A program made the translations under genes and the position numbers. Positions 49,539-59,904 of a DNA stretch of 64,000 nucleotides are shown one piece after another. The DNA comes from Nocardioides sp. Soil774 (GTDB taxonomy: Bacteria; Actinomycetota; Actinomycetes; Propionibacteriales; Nocardioidaceae). Under the pieces are notes generated by a model. It had not been told where the DNA came from, searched no databases, and was given only the letters and a program-made list of their open reading frames with translations. How positions within the stretch are numbered: the first letter of the stretch is position 1; each line of letters starts with the position of its first letter. The DNA is taken from assembly GCF_001428125.1 (NCBI RefSeq), contig NZ_LMSM01000011.1, positions 1-64,000 on the forward strand, given 5' to 3'.

Positions 49539-51062
49539 CTAGGGCCTCCTCCAGGAGCGGCCGTCGCGGGCCAGCATCGCATCGGCGGACTTCGGGCCCC
49601 ACGTCCCGGAGTCGTAGGGGTCGGGCTTGCCCTTCTTGGCCCAGTGGTCGATCACCGGGTCGAGCAGCTTCCAGGAGAGCTCGACCTCCTCGTGGCGCGG
49701 GAACAGCGGCGGGTCGCCGAGGAGCACGTCGAGGATGAGCCGCTCGTAGGCCTCGGCGCTGGCCTCGGTGAACGAGCCGCCGTAGGCGAAGTCCATGTTG
49801 ACGTCGCGGATCTCCATGGCCGTGCCGGGCACCTTCGACCCGAACCGCATGGTCAGCCCCTCGTCGGGCTGGACGCGGATCACGAGCGCGTTCTGCGACA
49901 GGTCCTCGGTGGCGGTCTGGGTGAACGGCAGGTGCGGCGCACGCTTGAACACCACCGCGACCTCGGTGACCCGCCGGCCCAGGCGCTTGCCGGTGCGGAG
50001 GTAGAACGGGACGCCGGCCCAGCGGCGCGTGTCGACGTGCACGGTGATCGCGGCGTAGGTCTCGGTGGTGGAGGTCTTCTTGATCCCCTCCTCCTCGAGG
50101 AAGCCGATCACCTTCTCGCCACCCGCCCAGCCGGGGGAGTACTGGCCGCGGGCGGTGGTCGTGTCGAGGCGCGGCGGGAGCTGCGCGGAGGCCAGGACCT
50201 TCTGCTTCTCGATGCGCAGGCTCTCGGCGTCGAAGGCGATCGGCTCCTCCATCGCCACCAGCGCCATGAGCTGGAGCAGGTGGTTCTGGATGACGTCGCG
50301 GGCCGCGCCGATGCCGTCGTAGTAGCCGGCACGGCCGCCGATGCCGATGTCCTCGGCCATGGTGATCTGCACGTGGTCGACGTAGTTGGAGTTCCAGATC
50401 GGCTCGAACATGTTGTTGGCGAACCGCATGGCCAGGATGTTCTGCACCGTCTCCTTGCCGAGGTAGTGGTCGATGCGGAAGATCGAGCCCGAGGGGAAGA
50501 CGCCGGCGAGGATCTCGTTGAGCTCGCGTGCCGACTCCAGGTCGTGGCCGAACGGCTTCTCCACCACCACGCGCCGCCACTGCTGCTTGTCGTGGTCGGC
50601 CAGCCCGTGCTCCTTGAGCTGGCCCACGACCGTGCCGAAGAAGGAGGGCGGGATCGCGAGGTAGAAGGCCATGTTGCCGCCGGTGCCGCGCAGTGCGTCC
50701 AGCTCCTCGACCGTGCGGCGCAGCTGCTCGAAGGCGGCGTCGTCGTCGAAGTCGCCGGGGACGAAGCGGAAGCCCTCCGAGAGCTGGTTCCAGACCTCCT
50801 CGCGGAACGGCGTACGGGCGTGCTCCTTGACCGCGTCGTGCACGATCTGCGCGAAGTCCTGGTCGGCCCAGTCGCGCCGGGCGAAGCCGACGAGGCTGAA
50901 GCCGGGCGGCAGCAGGCCGCGGTTGGCCAGGTCGTAGATGGCCGGCATGATCTTCTTGCGCGACAGGTCACCCGTCACGCCGAAGAGCACCATCCCGCAC
51001 GGGCCGGCGATGCGGGGCAGCCGTCGGTCCTGCGGGCTGCGGAGGGGGTTGGTGTGGCTCAT
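49539..51062 (-). CDS. zwf: Glucose-6-phosphate 1-dehydrogenase
   Basis: The 507-aa enzyme oxidises glucose-6-phosphate to the lactone and makes NADPH. The nucleotide motif MVLFGVTGDLSRKKIMPAIYDL is near the N-terminus, VVVEKPFGHDL follows, and the catalytic RIDHYLGKETVQN contains the conserved Asp-His pair. The ATG at 51062 overlaps the pgi stop by one base (TGATG). The longer reading to 52304 crosses pgi in another frame and is not used. The neighbouring opcA should be its assembly partner. Confidence 0.96.
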   Translation of the reverse strand: MSHTNPLRSPQDRRLPRIAGPCGMVLFGVTGDLSRKKIMPAIYDLANRGLLPPGFSLVGFARRDWADQDFAQIVHDAVKEHARTPFREEVWNQLSEGFRFVPGDFDDDAAFEQLRRTVEELDALRGTGGNMAFYLAIPPSFFGTVVGQLKEHGLADHDKQQWRRVVVEKPFGHDLESARELNEILAGVFPSGSIFRIDHYLGKETVQNILAMRFANNMFEPIWNSNYVDHVQITMAEDIGIGGRAGYYDGIGAARDVIQNHLLQLMALVAMEEPIAFDAESLRIEKQKVLASAQLPPRLDTTTARGQYSPGWAGGEKVIGFLEEEGIKKTSTTETYAAITVHVDTRRWAGVPFYLRTGKRLGRRVTEVAVVFKRAPHLPFTQTATEDLSQNALVIRVQPDEGLTMRFGSKVPGTAMEIRDVNMDFAYGGSFTEASAEAYERLILDVLLGDPPLFPRHEEVELSWKLLDPVIDHWAKKGKPDPYDSGTWGPKSADAMLARDGRSWRRP

Positions 51063-52711
51063 CAGCCTCGGTTCTCCTGGTAGTAGCCGATCAGGGCCCG
51101 CGTCGACGGGTCCTGCCGCGCCAGCACGCCGGCGTCGCCCGACACCGCCGGGCCGAGCTCCTGGGCGAGCTGCTTGCCCAGCTCGACGCCCCACTGGTCG
51201 AAGCTGTCGATGCCCCACACCGCGCCCTCGACGAAGGTGATGTGCTCGTAGAGCGCCACCAGCTGCCCGAGCACCGACGGGGTCAGCGCCGGCGCCATGA
51301 TCGAGGTCGTGGGGCGGTTGCCGGGGAACGTCCGCGCGGACACCAGGTCCTCGGCCACGCCCTCGGCGCGCACCTCCTCGGCCGTCTTCCCGAACGCCAG
51401 CGCCTTGGTCTGGGCGAAGAAGTTGGCCAGGAAGAGCTCGTGGACGTCGGTGTCGCCGTCCGAGAGGGCGTACGCCGGTCGCGCGAAGGCGATGAAGTCC
51501 GCCGGCACGAGCCGGGTGCCCTGGTGGATGAGCTGGTAGAAGGCGTGCTGCCCGTTGGTGCCGGGCTCGCCCCAGAAGACCTCGCCGGTGTCGTAGTCGA
51601 CGGCCTCCCCGTCGAAGCGCACACCCTTGCCGTTGGACTCCATCGTGAGCTGCTGGAGGTAGGCCGGGAAGCGGTGCAGCAGCTGCGAGTAGGGCAGCAC
51701 TGCGTGCGTGTGCGCGCCCAGGAAGTTGACGTACCAGACGTTGAGCAGGCCCATCCGCAGCGGCACGTTGGCGGCCGGGGGAGCGGTGCGGAAGTGCTCG
51801 TCCATGGCGTGGAAGCCGGACAGCATCTCGGCGAAGCGCTCGGGCCCGATCGCGACGACGAGCGACAGGCCGATGGCGGAGTCGAGGGAGTAGCGCCCGC
51901 CGACCCAGTCCCAGAAGCCGAACGCGTTGTCGGTGTCGATGCCGAAGTCGGCCACCTTGTCGAGTGCGGTGGACACCGCGACGAAGTGCTGGGCCACCGC
52001 GGCGTCGGCGTCGGTGCCCGCGGGCAGGCGGTCGAGCAGCCACGCCTTGCAGAGCCGGGCGTTGGTGAGCGTCTCCAGGGTGCCGAAGGTCTTGCTCGAG
52101 ACGATGAACAGCGTCGTCTCCGGGTCGATCCCCGACAGCTTCTGCGCCGCGTCGGTGGGGTCGATGTTGCTGATGAAACGGCAGGAGAGCCCGTCCTGGC
52201 GGTAGGGCTCGAGCGCCTCGTAGGCCATGACGGGGCCGAGGTCGGAGCCGCCGATGCCGATGTTGACGACCGTCTCGATCCGCTTGCCGGTGACGCCGGT
52301 CCACTCGCCGGACCGGACGCGGTCGGCGAAGGCGTAGACCCGCTCCAGCACCTCGTGGACGTCGGCCACCACGTCCTCGCCGTCGACCTCGAGCGAGGCG
52401 TCGGACGGCAGCCGCAGCGCGGTGTGGAGCACCGCGCGGTCCTCGGTGACATTGACGTGCGAGCCCGCGAGCATGGTGTCGCGGCGGCCCGTGACGTCGA
52501 CCTCGTCGGCGAGCGCGAGCAGTGCCGCCTCCACGTCGGTGTCGAACAGGTTCTTCGACAGGTCGACGTGGAGGTCGGCGGCGGTGAGCGACTGCTGCGC
52601 GACCCAGTCAGGGGTCAGCGTGCTGCGCAGGTCGGGCTCGTACGCCGAGGCGAGCTCGGCGAGCCGGCCCCACGCAGCTGTCGTGGCGGGGTCGACCGCC
52701 GGGGTGCTCAT
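51062..52711 (-). CDS. pgi: Glucose-6-phosphate isomerase
   Basis: The 549-aa enzyme interconverts glucose-6-phosphate and fructose-6-phosphate and links glycolysis with the pentose-phosphate genes. Visible signatures include [52 protein letters not shown], the catalytic [12 protein letters not shown] and the terminal region [20 protein letters not shown]. The ATG overlaps the tal stop (ATGA), and zwf overlaps its stop. Its position in the same operon as zwf is common in actinobacteria. Confidence 0.96.
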   Translation of the reverse strand: MSTPAVDPATTAAWGRLAELASAYEPDLRSTLTPDWVAQQSLTAADLHVDLSKNLFDTDVEAALLALADEVDVTGRRDTMLAGSHVNVTEDRAVLHTALRLPSDASLEVDGEDVVADVHEVLERVYAFADRVRSGEWTGVTGKRIETVVNIGIGGSDLGPVMAYEALEPYRQDGLSCRFISNIDPTDAAQKLSGIDPETTLFIVSSKTFGTLETLTNARLCKAWLLDRLPAGTDADAAVAQHFVAVSTALDKVADFGIDTDNAFGFWDWVGGRYSLDSAIGLSLVVAIGPERFAEMLSGFHAMDEHFRTAPPAANVPLRMGLLNVWYVNFLGAHTHAVLPYSQLLHRFPAYLQQLTMESNGKGVRFDGEAVDYDTGEVFWGEPGTNGQHAFYQLIHQGTRLVPADFIAFARPAYALSDGDTDVHELFLANFFAQTKALAFGKTAEEVRAEGVAEDLVSARTFPGNRPTTSIMAPALTPSVLGQLVALYEHITFVEGAVWGIDSFDQWGVELGKQLAQELGPAVSGDAGVLARQDPSTRALIGYYQENRG

Positions 52712-53823
52712 GCGCGGGCGGCCTCGAGGGAGGCCGACAGGGTGGTCTGCAGCTCGTCCCAGGCGACGACGAACTTGTCGACGCCCTCCTTGATGAGCAC
52801 AGCGATCACGTCGTCGTAGTCGATCCCGGCCTCGGCCAGCGCCTGCATGTGGGCGGCGGCGTCGTCGTAGAACGGGCGGACCCGGTCACCACGCACCTCG
52901 CCGTGGTCGGCGACGGCCTCCATCGTCTTCTCCGGCATGGTGTTGACGGTGTCCTCGACGACCAGGTCGACGACGTACATCGTGTCGTCGTAGTCGGGGT
53001 TCTTGACGCCCGTCGAGGCCCACAGCGGCCGCTGCTTGCGGGCGCCCTTGGCCTCGAGCGCCTCCCAGCGCGGGCCGGAGAAGAACTCCTCGAACATCTG
53101 GAACGCCAGGCGCGCGTTGGCCACGCCGGCCTTGCCGCGGAGGTCGGCGTCGGTGGCGGGGCCCGACGTGGCGGCCTCGAGCCGCTTGTCGATCTCGGTG
53201 TCGACGCGGGAGACGAAGAACGAGGCGACGGAGTGGATGTCGGCCAGCTCGTGGCCGTTGTCGGCGGCCTGCTCGAGACCGGCGACGTAGGCCTCCATGA
53301 CGTTGCGGTACTGGTCGAGGCCGAAGATCAGGGTGACGTTGACCGAGATGCCGGCGGCGATGGTCTCGGTGATCGCGGGCCAGCCCTCGGGGGTGCCGGG
53401 GATCTTGATCATCACGTTGGGCTCGCCCACGGTCTTGTGGAGCTCGGCGGCCTCGGCCACCGTCTGCTCCGTGTCGTGGGCCAGGCCGGGGGAGACCTCG
53501 ATCGAGACGCGGCCGTCGACGCCGTCGGTGGCGTCGAAGACCGGGCGCATCACCTTGCACGCCTCGCGCACGTCGTCGGTCGTGATGACCAGGGTCGCGC
53601 GGTCGACGTCGGCCCCGGCCGCAGCGAGCTCGCGCACCTGGGCGTCGTAGCGCTCGCCGTCGGCCAGCGCGGCCTGGAAGATCGACGGGTTGGACGTCAC
53701 GCCGACCACGTTGCTGGTCTCGACGAGCTCGGCGAGGTTGCCGGTCTCGAGCCGCTCGCGCGACAGGTCGTCGAGCCAGATGGACACCCCGGCGTCAGCC
53801 AGGGCCTGGAGACGGTCGTTCAT
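52708..53823 (-). CDS. tal: Transaldolase
   Basis: The 371-aa enzyme transfers a three-carbon unit between sugar phosphates. The Schiff-base Lys140 sits in [15 protein letters not shown], and an N-terminal [17 protein letters not shown] plus [10 protein letters not shown] are the transaldolase signatures. The length fits the long actinobacterial type. It lies 31 nt after the tkt stop and overlaps pgi by 4 nt. The start is ATG 53823; AGAGGCATCCTCTGATG around it includes a ribosome site. Confidence 0.96.
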   Translation of the reverse strand: MNDRLQALADAGVSIWLDDLSRERLETGNLAELVETSNVVGVTSNPSIFQAALADGERYDAQVRELAAAGADVDRATLVITTDDVREACKVMRPVFDATDGVDGRVSIEVSPGLAHDTEQTVAEAAELHKTVGEPNVMIKIPGTPEGWPAITETIAAGISVNVTLIFGLDQYRNVMEAYVAGLEQAADNGHELADIHSVASFFVSRVDTEIDKRLEAATSGPATDADLRGKAGVANARLAFQMFEEFFSGPRWEALEAKGARKQRPLWASTGVKNPDYDDTMYVVDLVVEDTVNTMPEKTMEAVADHGEVRGDRVRPFYDDAAAHMQALAEAGIDYDDVIAVLIKEGVDKFVVAWDELQTTLSASLEAARA

Positions 53824-53854
53824 CAGAGGATGCCTCTCGGTATGTGGGTGGTGG

Positions 53855-55969
53855 TCACGCGTTGACGACAGCGACGCTGTCGCGCGCGGCGTCGGCGACC
53901 GCGGTGGCGGTGATGCCGAGCTCGGTGTAGATCCGGGCGTAGTCGGCCGACGCGCCGTAGTGCTCGATCGACACGATCCGGCCGTGGTCGCCGACGATCT
54001 CGCGCCAGCCCTGCTTGACGCCGGCCTCGACGGAGACGCGGGCCTTGACGGTGGGCGGGAGGACGGTGTCGCGGTAGGCCTCGTCCTGCTCCTCGAACCA
54101 CTCGAGGCAGGGCAGCGACACCACGCGCGCGTCGATGCCGTCGGCGGCGAGCAGGGTGCGTGCCTCCACGGCGAGCTGCACCTCCGACCCGGTGCCGATC
54201 AGGATCACGTCGGGGGTCGCCTTCTCGGAGTCGATGAGCACGTAGGCGCCGCGGGCCACGCCCTCGGTGGACGAGAAACCGTCCTCGCCACGGGGGAAGA
54301 CCGGCACGTTCTGGCGCGTGAGTGCCATGGCCGCCGGTCGGTCGGTGTGGCCGAGGATGGTCTGCCAGGCGGCGACCGTCTCGTTGGCGTCCGCGGGTCG
54401 CACGACGTCGAGGCCGGGCATCGCGCGCAGCGCGGCCAGGTGCTCGATCGGCTGGTGCGTCGGGCCGTCCTCGCCGAGGCCGATGGAGTCGTGGGTCCAG
54501 ACGTAGGTGACCGGGAGCTTGCTGAGCGCGGCCACGCGGACCGAGCCGCGCATGTAGTCGGAGAAGGTGAGGAAGGTGCCGCCGAACACGCGGGTGAGGC
54601 GGTCGGCCGCGATGCCGTTCATGATCGCGCCCATGCCGTGCTCGCGGATGCCGAAGTGCAGGACGCGACCGGCGTAGGGGTCGGTGCTCCACTCGCCCAC
54701 CTCGGCGACCTCGGGGCCGACCGACGGGGCGCTGGTGATCGTGGTGTTGTTGGAGCCCGCGAGGTCGGCCGAGCCGCCCCAGAGCTCGGGGAGCACCGGA
54801 GCGAGCGCGTTGATGACCTTGCCGGAGGCGGAGCGGGTGGCGACGCCCTTGGCGTCGGCCTCGAAGGTCGGCAGCGACCCGGCGAGGTCGGCGGGCATCT
54901 CGCGGCGCTCGAGGCGCTGCAGCAGCGTGGCCGACTCCGGGTGGGCCTCGGCCCACGCGGCGTACAGCTCGTCCCACTCGGCGGCCCACGCGGCGCCGCG
55001 CTCACGCAGCTCGCGGGTGCGCTCGAGGACGCCGGGCGGCACCTCGAAGGTCTGCTCGGGGTCGAAACCGAGCACCTTCTTGGTGGCTGCGACCTCGTCG
55101 GCGCCGAGCGCGCTGCCGTGGGCGGCCTCGGTGCCCTGGGCGTGGGGCGCGGGCCAGGCGATGACGGTGTCGAGGACGATCAGCGACGGCTGGTCGGTGA
55201 CGGCGCGCGCCTTGCGGATCGCGGCGTAGAGCGCGGGGACGTCCTCGACGTAGTCCGTGCCGCCGTTGGTCCAGTCGACGGTCTGCACGTGCCAGCCGTA
55301 GGCCTTGTAGCGCGCGGCGACGTCCTCGGTGAAGGCGATGTCGGTGTCGCCCTCGATGGAGATCCGGTTGCGGTCGTAGATGACGGTGAGGTTGCCGAGC
55401 TTCTGCGTGCCGGCGATCGAGCTGGCCTCCGAGCTGACGCCCTCCTGGAGGTCGCCGTCGGAGGCGATGACGTAGACGTCGTGGTCGAACACCCCCTCGC
55501 CCGGGGCGGCGTCGGCGTCGAGCATGCCGTGGACGCGGCGACCCGACAGGGCCATGCCGACGGCGTTGCCGACGCCCTGGCCGAGCGGGCCGGTCGTGAC
55601 CTCGACACCCGCGGTGTGACCCAGCTCGGGGTGGCCGGGGGTCTTCGAGCCCCAGGTGCGCAGCGCCTTGAGGTCGTCGAGCTCGAGGCCGAAGCCACCG
55701 AGGAACAGCTGGGTGTAGAGGGTGATCGAGCTGTGGCCGCACGAGAGCACGAAGCGGTCGCGGGCCAGCCACTGCGGGTCGGCCGGGTTGTGGCGCATGA
55801 CCTTCTGGAAGAGCAGGTAGGCCGCGGGCGCCAGGCTCATGGCCGTGCCCGGGTGGCCGTTGCCGACCTTCTGCACCGCGTCCATCGCCAGGACCCGCGC
55901 GGTGTCGACCGCGCGCCGGTCGATGTCGTCCCACTCCAGGGTGGCGGGCAGGGCGGACTTCTCGGTCAA
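53855..55969 (-). CDS. tkt: Transketolase
   Basis: The 704-aa thiamine-diphosphate enzyme transfers two-carbon units. The N-terminal [20 protein letters not shown], the ThDP motif [18 protein letters not shown], and the central [18 protein letters not shown] pyrimidine domain are all intact. The start is most likely TTG 55969 (TTG ACC GAG AAG), preceded by AGAGGAACTGCG; no ATG or GTG is present at the expected N-terminus. A TAGGGT -10 at 56034-56039 (minus strand) gives a leader of about 58 nt. It begins the tkt-tal-pgi-zwf-opcA-pgl operon. Confidence 0.95.
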   Translation of the reverse strand: MTEKSALPATLEWDDIDRRAVDTARVLAMDAVQKVGNGHPGTAMSLAPAAYLLFQKVMRHNPADPQWLARDRFVLSCGHSSITLYTQLFLGGFGLELDDLKALRTWGSKTPGHPELGHTAGVEVTTGPLGQGVGNAVGMALSGRRVHGMLDADAAPGEGVFDHDVYVIASDGDLQEGVSSEASSIAGTQKLGNLTVIYDRNRISIEGDTDIAFTEDVAARYKAYGWHVQTVDWTNGGTDYVEDVPALYAAIRKARAVTDQPSLIVLDTVIAWPAPHAQGTEAAHGSALGADEVAATKKVLGFDPEQTFEVPPGVLERTRELRERGAAWAAEWDELYAAWAEAHPESATLLQRLERREMPADLAGSLPTFEADAKGVATRSASGKVINALAPVLPELWGGSADLAGSNNTTITSAPSVGPEVAEVGEWSTDPYAGRVLHFGIREHGMGAIMNGIAADRLTRVFGGTFLTFSDYMRGSVRVAALSKLPVTYVWTHDSIGLGEDGPTHQPIEHLAALRAMPGLDVVRPADANETVAAWQTILGHTDRPAAMALTRQNVPVFPRGEDGFSSTEGVARGAYVLIDSEKATPDVILIGTGSEVQLAVEARTLLAADGIDARVVSLPCLEWFEEQDEAYRDTVLPPTVKARVSVEAGVKQGWREIVGDHGRIVSIEHYGASADYARIYTELGITATAVADAARDSVAVVNA

Positions 55970-56033
55970 CGCAGTTCCTCTCGGATGGGGGCGGGAGTGC
56001 AGGATCACAGATCCGGCGATGGCCTCGACTGCG

Positions 56034-56059
56034 ACCCTATCGCCGCGGCCGAGTAGACT
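56034..56059. promoter_or_regulatory. Divergent -10 elements for tkt (minus) and ctaB (plus)
   Basis: TAGGGT for tkt lies at 56034-56039 on the minus strand and TAGACT for ctaB at 56054-56059 on the plus strand. The two promoters are only 14 bp apart, so binding of one could hinder the other. ctaB would have a leader of about 100 nt. Confidence 0.5.
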
Positions 56060-56166
56060 CGACCCCGGCCGAGGGGCCGTCCGGATGCCGGTTCCAAGCA
56101 CTGTCCATCCATGTCGGTGCCCAGAAGTCCGCGTCCCATCCCTCACCGTCCCCAGAGGTCCTCACC

Positions 56167-57132
56167 GTGTCCCATGCCGGTCCGCACGCTCCTTCCGCGC
56201 GGCCCTCGGAGGGCGGCGAGCCGGACGGCAGCGAGGACGCGAAGTCGTGGCGCGACGTGGTCGCGGCCTACGTCGGCCTGACCAAGCCGCGGGTCATCGA
56301 GCTGCTGCTGCTCACCACGGTGCCGGTGATGTTCTTCGCCGAGCGTGGCATCCCGTCGCTCGGCCTGGTCGCGGCGACGGTCGTCGGCGGTGCGCTGTCG
56401 GCCGGGTCCGCGTCGGCCTACAACTGCGTCTACGACCGCGACATCGACGAGCAGATGCGTCGTACGCGTCGACGCGCGCTGCCGCGCCACATGGTGTCGC
56501 CGGTCTCGGCCCTCGTCTTCGCGACCGTGCTCGCGGTCCTCTCGACCGTCGTGCTGGCGCTATGGGTCAACTGGCTCTCGGCCGCACTGTCGGTGCTGGC
56601 CAACGCCTTCTATGTCTTCGTCTACACGATGCTGCTCAAGCGCCGCACCACGCAGAACATCGTGTGGGGCGGGCTGGCCGGGTGCTTCCCGGCACTGATC
56701 GGGTGGACGGCGGTGACCGGCGAGCTGGCCTGGACGCCGGTCGTGCTCTTCCTCGTCGTCTTCTTCTGGACCCCGCCACACACGTGGGCCCTCGCACTGC
56801 GCTACCGCGAGGACTACCGCAACGTCGACGTGCCGATGCTCCCGGTGGTGAAGCCGGCCGCGGAGGTGGGACGCCAGGTCGTGCTCTACAGCTGGGTGAT
56901 GGTCGCGACGTCGCTGCTGCTGTGGCCGGTGGCCGGCACCAGCCTCGTCTACCCCGTCGCCGCCGCCGTGCTCGGCGCCGTCTTCCTCGTCGAGGCGCAC
57001 CGCATGTGGGCCCGGGCGAGGGGCTCCGAGGCGCTCAGCGACATCAACCCGATGCGCCTGTTCCACGCATCGAACCTCTACCTCTCCCTGCTCTTCGTCG
57101 CGGTCGCGCTCGACCCGTTGCTGGGCCGCTGA
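56167..57132 (+). CDS. ctaB: Protohaem IX farnesyltransferase (haem O synthase)
   Basis: The 321-aa membrane enzyme attaches farnesyl to haem B to make haem O. It has about eight to nine hydrophobic segments. The prenyl-diphosphate motif is [21 protein letters not shown] and the second acidic loop is [16 protein letters not shown]. The GTG start at 56167 follows CCAGAGGTCCTCACC. It is divergent from tkt and convergent with ctaA, its partner in haem A synthesis. Confidence 0.95.
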   Translation: MSHAGPHAPSARPSEGGEPDGSEDAKSWRDVVAAYVGLTKPRVIELLLLTTVPVMFFAERGIPSLGLVAATVVGGALSAGSASAYNCVYDRDIDEQMRRTRRRALPRHMVSPVSALVFATVLAVLSTVVLALWVNWLSAALSVLANAFYVFVYTMLLKRRTTQNIVWGGLAGCFPALIGWTAVTGELAWTPVVLFLVVFFWTPPHTWALALRYREDYRNVDVPMLPVVKPAAEVGRQVVLYSWVMVATSLLLWPVAGTSLVYPVAAAVLGAVFLVEAHRMWARARGSEALSDINPMRLFHASNLYLSLLFVAVALDPLLGR

Positions 57133-57145
57133 CGCGGCCCGCGTC
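57131..57145. terminator. Short hairpin between ctaB and ctaA
   Basis: GACGCG (57131-57136) pairs with CGCGTC (57140-57145) around GCC, directly after the ctaB stop and before the ctaA stop. The stem is only 6 bp, so it is weakly supported. Confidence 0.3.
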
Positions 57146-57150
57146 CGCGG

Positions 57151-58080
57151 TCAGGGGAGTCGGGTCGCCGACCGCTCCTGGGCCGCACCGTCGGCCTGCG
57201 CCTCGTGGGCGGCGGCGTGCGGCAGCACCGCGAGCGCGATCCGGGCGAGGCCGGCCGCGAGCAGGGCCGCGCCGAGCATGTGCAGCGCGACGAGCCCGAC
57301 CGGCAGGTCCAGCCGGTACTGCACCCAGCCGAGCACGCCCTGCAGCACCTCGATGAGCAGCACCAGGGCGGTGACCGTGGCCAGCCAGCGGTGGGCGCCG
57401 CGCACCGCGACGACGAGCAGGGCGACGGTGAGCGCGACCAGCACGTAGACGGCGTACGCGTGCACGTGGGAGACGGTGGCGGGGTCGATCCCGTTGCGCG
57501 GGGAGTCGGTGTCGCCCGCGTGCGGGCCCGCGCCGGTGACGACGGTGCCGAGGTAGAGCACGACCCAGCCCGCGGCCAGGGTGGCCCACGCCAGCGCGCG
57601 GGGCAGCGGGGGAGCGGCGCCGCGCTCGGGGCTGCGCAGCTCGTCGATCAGGGCGACGCAGACCATGATGATCGCCATCGACAGCAGGAAGTGGCCCGCC
57701 ACGATCCACGGGTTGAGGTCGGTCAGCACGGTGATGCCGCCGATCACCGCCTGCAGTGGGATGCCGAGCCCGATGACCACCGACAGCCGGGTGGCGCGGC
57801 GGTGCCGCGCGCCCAGGGCGGCCAGGAAGCACAGGATGGCCACGGCGGTCAGCACGAAGGTGAGCATGCGGTTGCTGAACTCGATGACGCCGTGGATGCC
57901 GAGCTCGCCGTGGGCGACGTACGACGCGTCGCTGCAGCGCGGCCAGGTCGGGCAGCCCAGCCCCGAGCCGGTCAGCCGCACGGCCGCGCCGGTGACGACG
58001 ATGCCGATGTTGGCGAGCAGGTTGGCGATCGCGAGGGGCCAGAGCCAGCGGGCGAGCCGGTCGAGGAGCGGTTGCATCAT
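57151..58080 (-). CDS. ctaA: Haem A synthase
   Basis: The 309-aa membrane protein converts haem O to haem A, with eight hydrophobic segments. The conserved GCPTWPRC Cys pair, EFSNRMLTFVLT and the histidines in VSHVHAYAVYVLV and VALHMLGAAL are family hallmarks (COX15/CtaA). The start is ATG 58080, overlapping the upstream permease stop (ATGA); the next codon is also ATG. It ends an operon with an ABC transporter. The haem A produced should serve the aa3-type cytochrome oxidase. Confidence 0.93.
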   Translation of the reverse strand: MMQPLLDRLARWLWPLAIANLLANIGIVVTGAAVRLTGSGLGCPTWPRCSDASYVAHGELGIHGVIEFSNRMLTFVLTAVAILCFLAALGARHRRATRLSVVIGLGIPLQAVIGGITVLTDLNPWIVAGHFLLSMAIIMVCVALIDELRSPERGAAPPLPRALAWATLAAGWVVLYLGTVVTGAGPHAGDTDSPRNGIDPATVSHVHAYAVYVLVALTVALLVVAVRGAHRWLATVTALVLLIEVLQGVLGWVQYRLDLPVGLVALHMLGAALLAAGLARIALAVLPHAAAHEAQADGAAQERSATRLP

Positions 58081-58904
58081 TCCCACCTGAAGGTTCGTGC
58101 GGTGAGCACCGTGCCGAGGACCGCCCAGGCGGCGAGCACGAGCAGGGAGCGGCCGTCGATGGTGGCGTCGACGAGGGCGGTGCGCATGGCCTCGCCGAGC
58201 GCGGCCGAGGGCAGCCACTGGATGACCGACGACGCCGCGCCGTAGGTGCTGGTCGGCAGGACGACGCCGCCCCCGGCCATGAGCAGAAGGTAGACCAGGT
58301 TGGCCAGGGCGAGGGTCGCCTCGGCCCGCAGCGCACCCGCGACGAAGAGGCCCAGGGCGGCGAAGGCGGCCGTGCCCAGGGCGATCGCCAGCACCGCGCC
58401 GAGCACGGAGCTCGCCGGGGCCGCCCCGCTCGGGTCCCAGCCGAGGCCGAGCCCGACGCCGGCCAGGACGACGAGCTGGAGCGCGACCACGTTGAGCAGC
58501 GCCAGCACCTTGCCGAGCAGCAGGCCGTGGCGCGGCAGGGGGGATGAGCCGAGGAGCTTGATGACGCCGTAGCGGCGCTCGAAGCCGGTGGCGATGGCCA
58601 CCGACGTGAAGGCGGTCGACATGACGGCGAGCGCGAGCACGCCGGGGGTGAGGATGTCGACGGGCCGGTGGCCCTGGAGGTCGATGCCGATCCGGTCGGC
58701 ACCGGCCACGCCGCCGACGAGCACGATCACCGGGATCACGACCGCGAGGAGCAGCTGCTCGCCGTTGCGCAGCATCAGCCGCGACTCCATCCGGGCCTGG
58801 GCCCGCACCATCCGGCCCAGCGGCGCGCCACCCGGGTCGGGTGCGAAGGCGCGCGGGGCCGTGTCGGGGGCGGCGCCGAGGGGGGCGGGGGAGTCGGCGC
58901 TCAC
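58077..58904 (-). CDS. ABC-2 type transporter permease
   Basis: The 275-aa permease has an N-terminal Pro/Ala-rich stretch (SPAPLGAAPDTAPRAFAPDPGG) and about six transmembrane helices. The block SVAIATGFERRYGVIKLLGSSPLPRHGLLLGKV resembles ABC-2 exporter permeases. The GTG overlaps the upstream ATPase stop (GTGA) and the stop overlaps ctaA, so three genes form a coupled unit. The genomic link to ctaA suggests a role in respiratory-chain or haem-related export, but the substrate is unknown. Confidence 0.88.
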   Translation of the reverse strand: MSADSPAPLGAAPDTAPRAFAPDPGGAPLGRMVRAQARMESRLMLRNGEQLLLAVVIPVIVLVGGVAGADRIGIDLQGHRPVDILTPGVLALAVMSTAFTSVAIATGFERRYGVIKLLGSSPLPRHGLLLGKVLALLNVVALQLVVLAGVGLGLGWDPSGAAPASSVLGAVLAIALGTAAFAALGLFVAGALRAEATLALANLVYLLLMAGGGVVLPTSTYGAASSVIQWLPSAALGEAMRTALVDATIDGRSLLVLAAWAVLGTVLTARTFRWE

Positions 58905-59839
58905 GACGCCAGCTCGCGTCCGGTGAGCTCGAGGAAGACGTCCTCGAGGGTGCGCTGGCCGAGGTTGAGCGTCTGGGGGAGCACGTCGTGCTCCTCGCAC
59001 CAGCGCGAGACCAGGCCCAGCGTCGCGGAGTCGGCAGGGCCGTGGATCAGCATGCTCACCTCGTCGATCTGGCGCACCTCGGTCTCGGGGCCGAGGTCGG
59101 TGCGCAGCGACTCGGGCGCGCCCTCGGGGAAGGGCCGGTTGACCACCAGCCGGATGGTGGCCGAGCGGCCCCCGCGGGTGAGCTCGGCCGGCGTGCCGCT
59201 GGTGATGACGGTGCCGCGGTCGATGATGTGGATGTGGTCGGCGAGGCGCTCGGCCTCGTCCATGTGGTGGGTGGTGAGCACCACCGTCACGCCGTCGCGG
59301 CGCACCTCCTCGAGCAGCTCCCACGTGGTGCGCCGGGCCTGCGGGTCCATGCCCGCAGTGGGCTCGTCGACGAACACGAGCTCGGGCCGGCCCACCAGGG
59401 CGATGGCCAGGCCGAGGCGCTGCTTCTGCCCACCGGAGAGCCGGCGGTAGGGCGTACGACCGCAGTCGCCCAGGCCCAGGCGCTCGGCGAGGACGGCGGT
59501 GTCGAGGGGATGCGCGTGCAGCGACGCCATGTGCTCGAGCATCTCCATCGCCCGTACGCCGCTCCACGCGCCGCCGGCCTGCAGCATCACGCCGATGCGG
59601 GGCAGGAGCGCCGCCCGGTCGCGCTGCGGGTCGAGGCCGAGCACCCGCACGGTGCCCCGCTGGGGGACGCGGTAGCCCTCGCAGGTCTCCAGGGTGGTGG
59701 TCTTGCCCGCCCCGTTGGGTCCGAGGACGGCGGTGATCGTGCCACGGGCGACGGTCAGGGAGAGACCGTCCACGGCGACCTGGTCGCCGTAGGCCATCAC
59801 CAGGCCGTCGATCTCGACGGCGGGGGAGGCGGTTGGCAC
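58901..59839 (-). CDS. ABC transporter ATP-binding protein
   Basis: The 312-aa ATPase has Walker A GPNGAGKTTTLE, the signature LSGGQKQRLGLAIAL, Walker B LVFVDEPTAGMD and an H-loop in LTTHHMDEAERLAD. The C-terminal segment carries the extra domain common to ABC-2 exporter ATPases. The GTG at 59839 has TAGGAT (59846-59851, minus strand) exactly 6 nt upstream. The permease start overlaps its stop, so it is the energising partner of that permease and is linked to ctaA. Confidence 0.92.
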   Translation of the reverse strand: MPTASPAVEIDGLVMAYGDQVAVDGLSLTVARGTITAVLGPNGAGKTTTLETCEGYRVPQRGTVRVLGLDPQRDRAALLPRIGVMLQAGGAWSGVRAMEMLEHMASLHAHPLDTAVLAERLGLGDCGRTPYRRLSGGQKQRLGLAIALVGRPELVFVDEPTAGMDPQARRTTWELLEEVRRDGVTVVLTTHHMDEAERLADHIHIIDRGTVITSGTPAELTRGGRSATIRLVVNRPFPEGAPESLRTDLGPETEVRQIDEVSMLIHGPADSATLGLVSRWCEEHDVLPQTLNLGQRTLEDVFLELTGRELAS

Positions 59840-59904
59840 GGCCCAATCCTAGGCGGCGCGATATCGGGAGGCGGCTGTCGGTCCCCGTCGCTAGCGTGAC
59901 GTGC

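Noticed and set aside
48762..51083. A 773-codon open frame on the plus strand across opcA and zwf
   Set aside because: It is the antisense of two clearly conserved enzymes and has no recognisable domain; high GC lowers stop frequency.
53690..56056. A 788-codon open frame on the plus strand across tal and tkt
   Set aside because: Antisense shadow of transketolase and transaldolase, without any motif.
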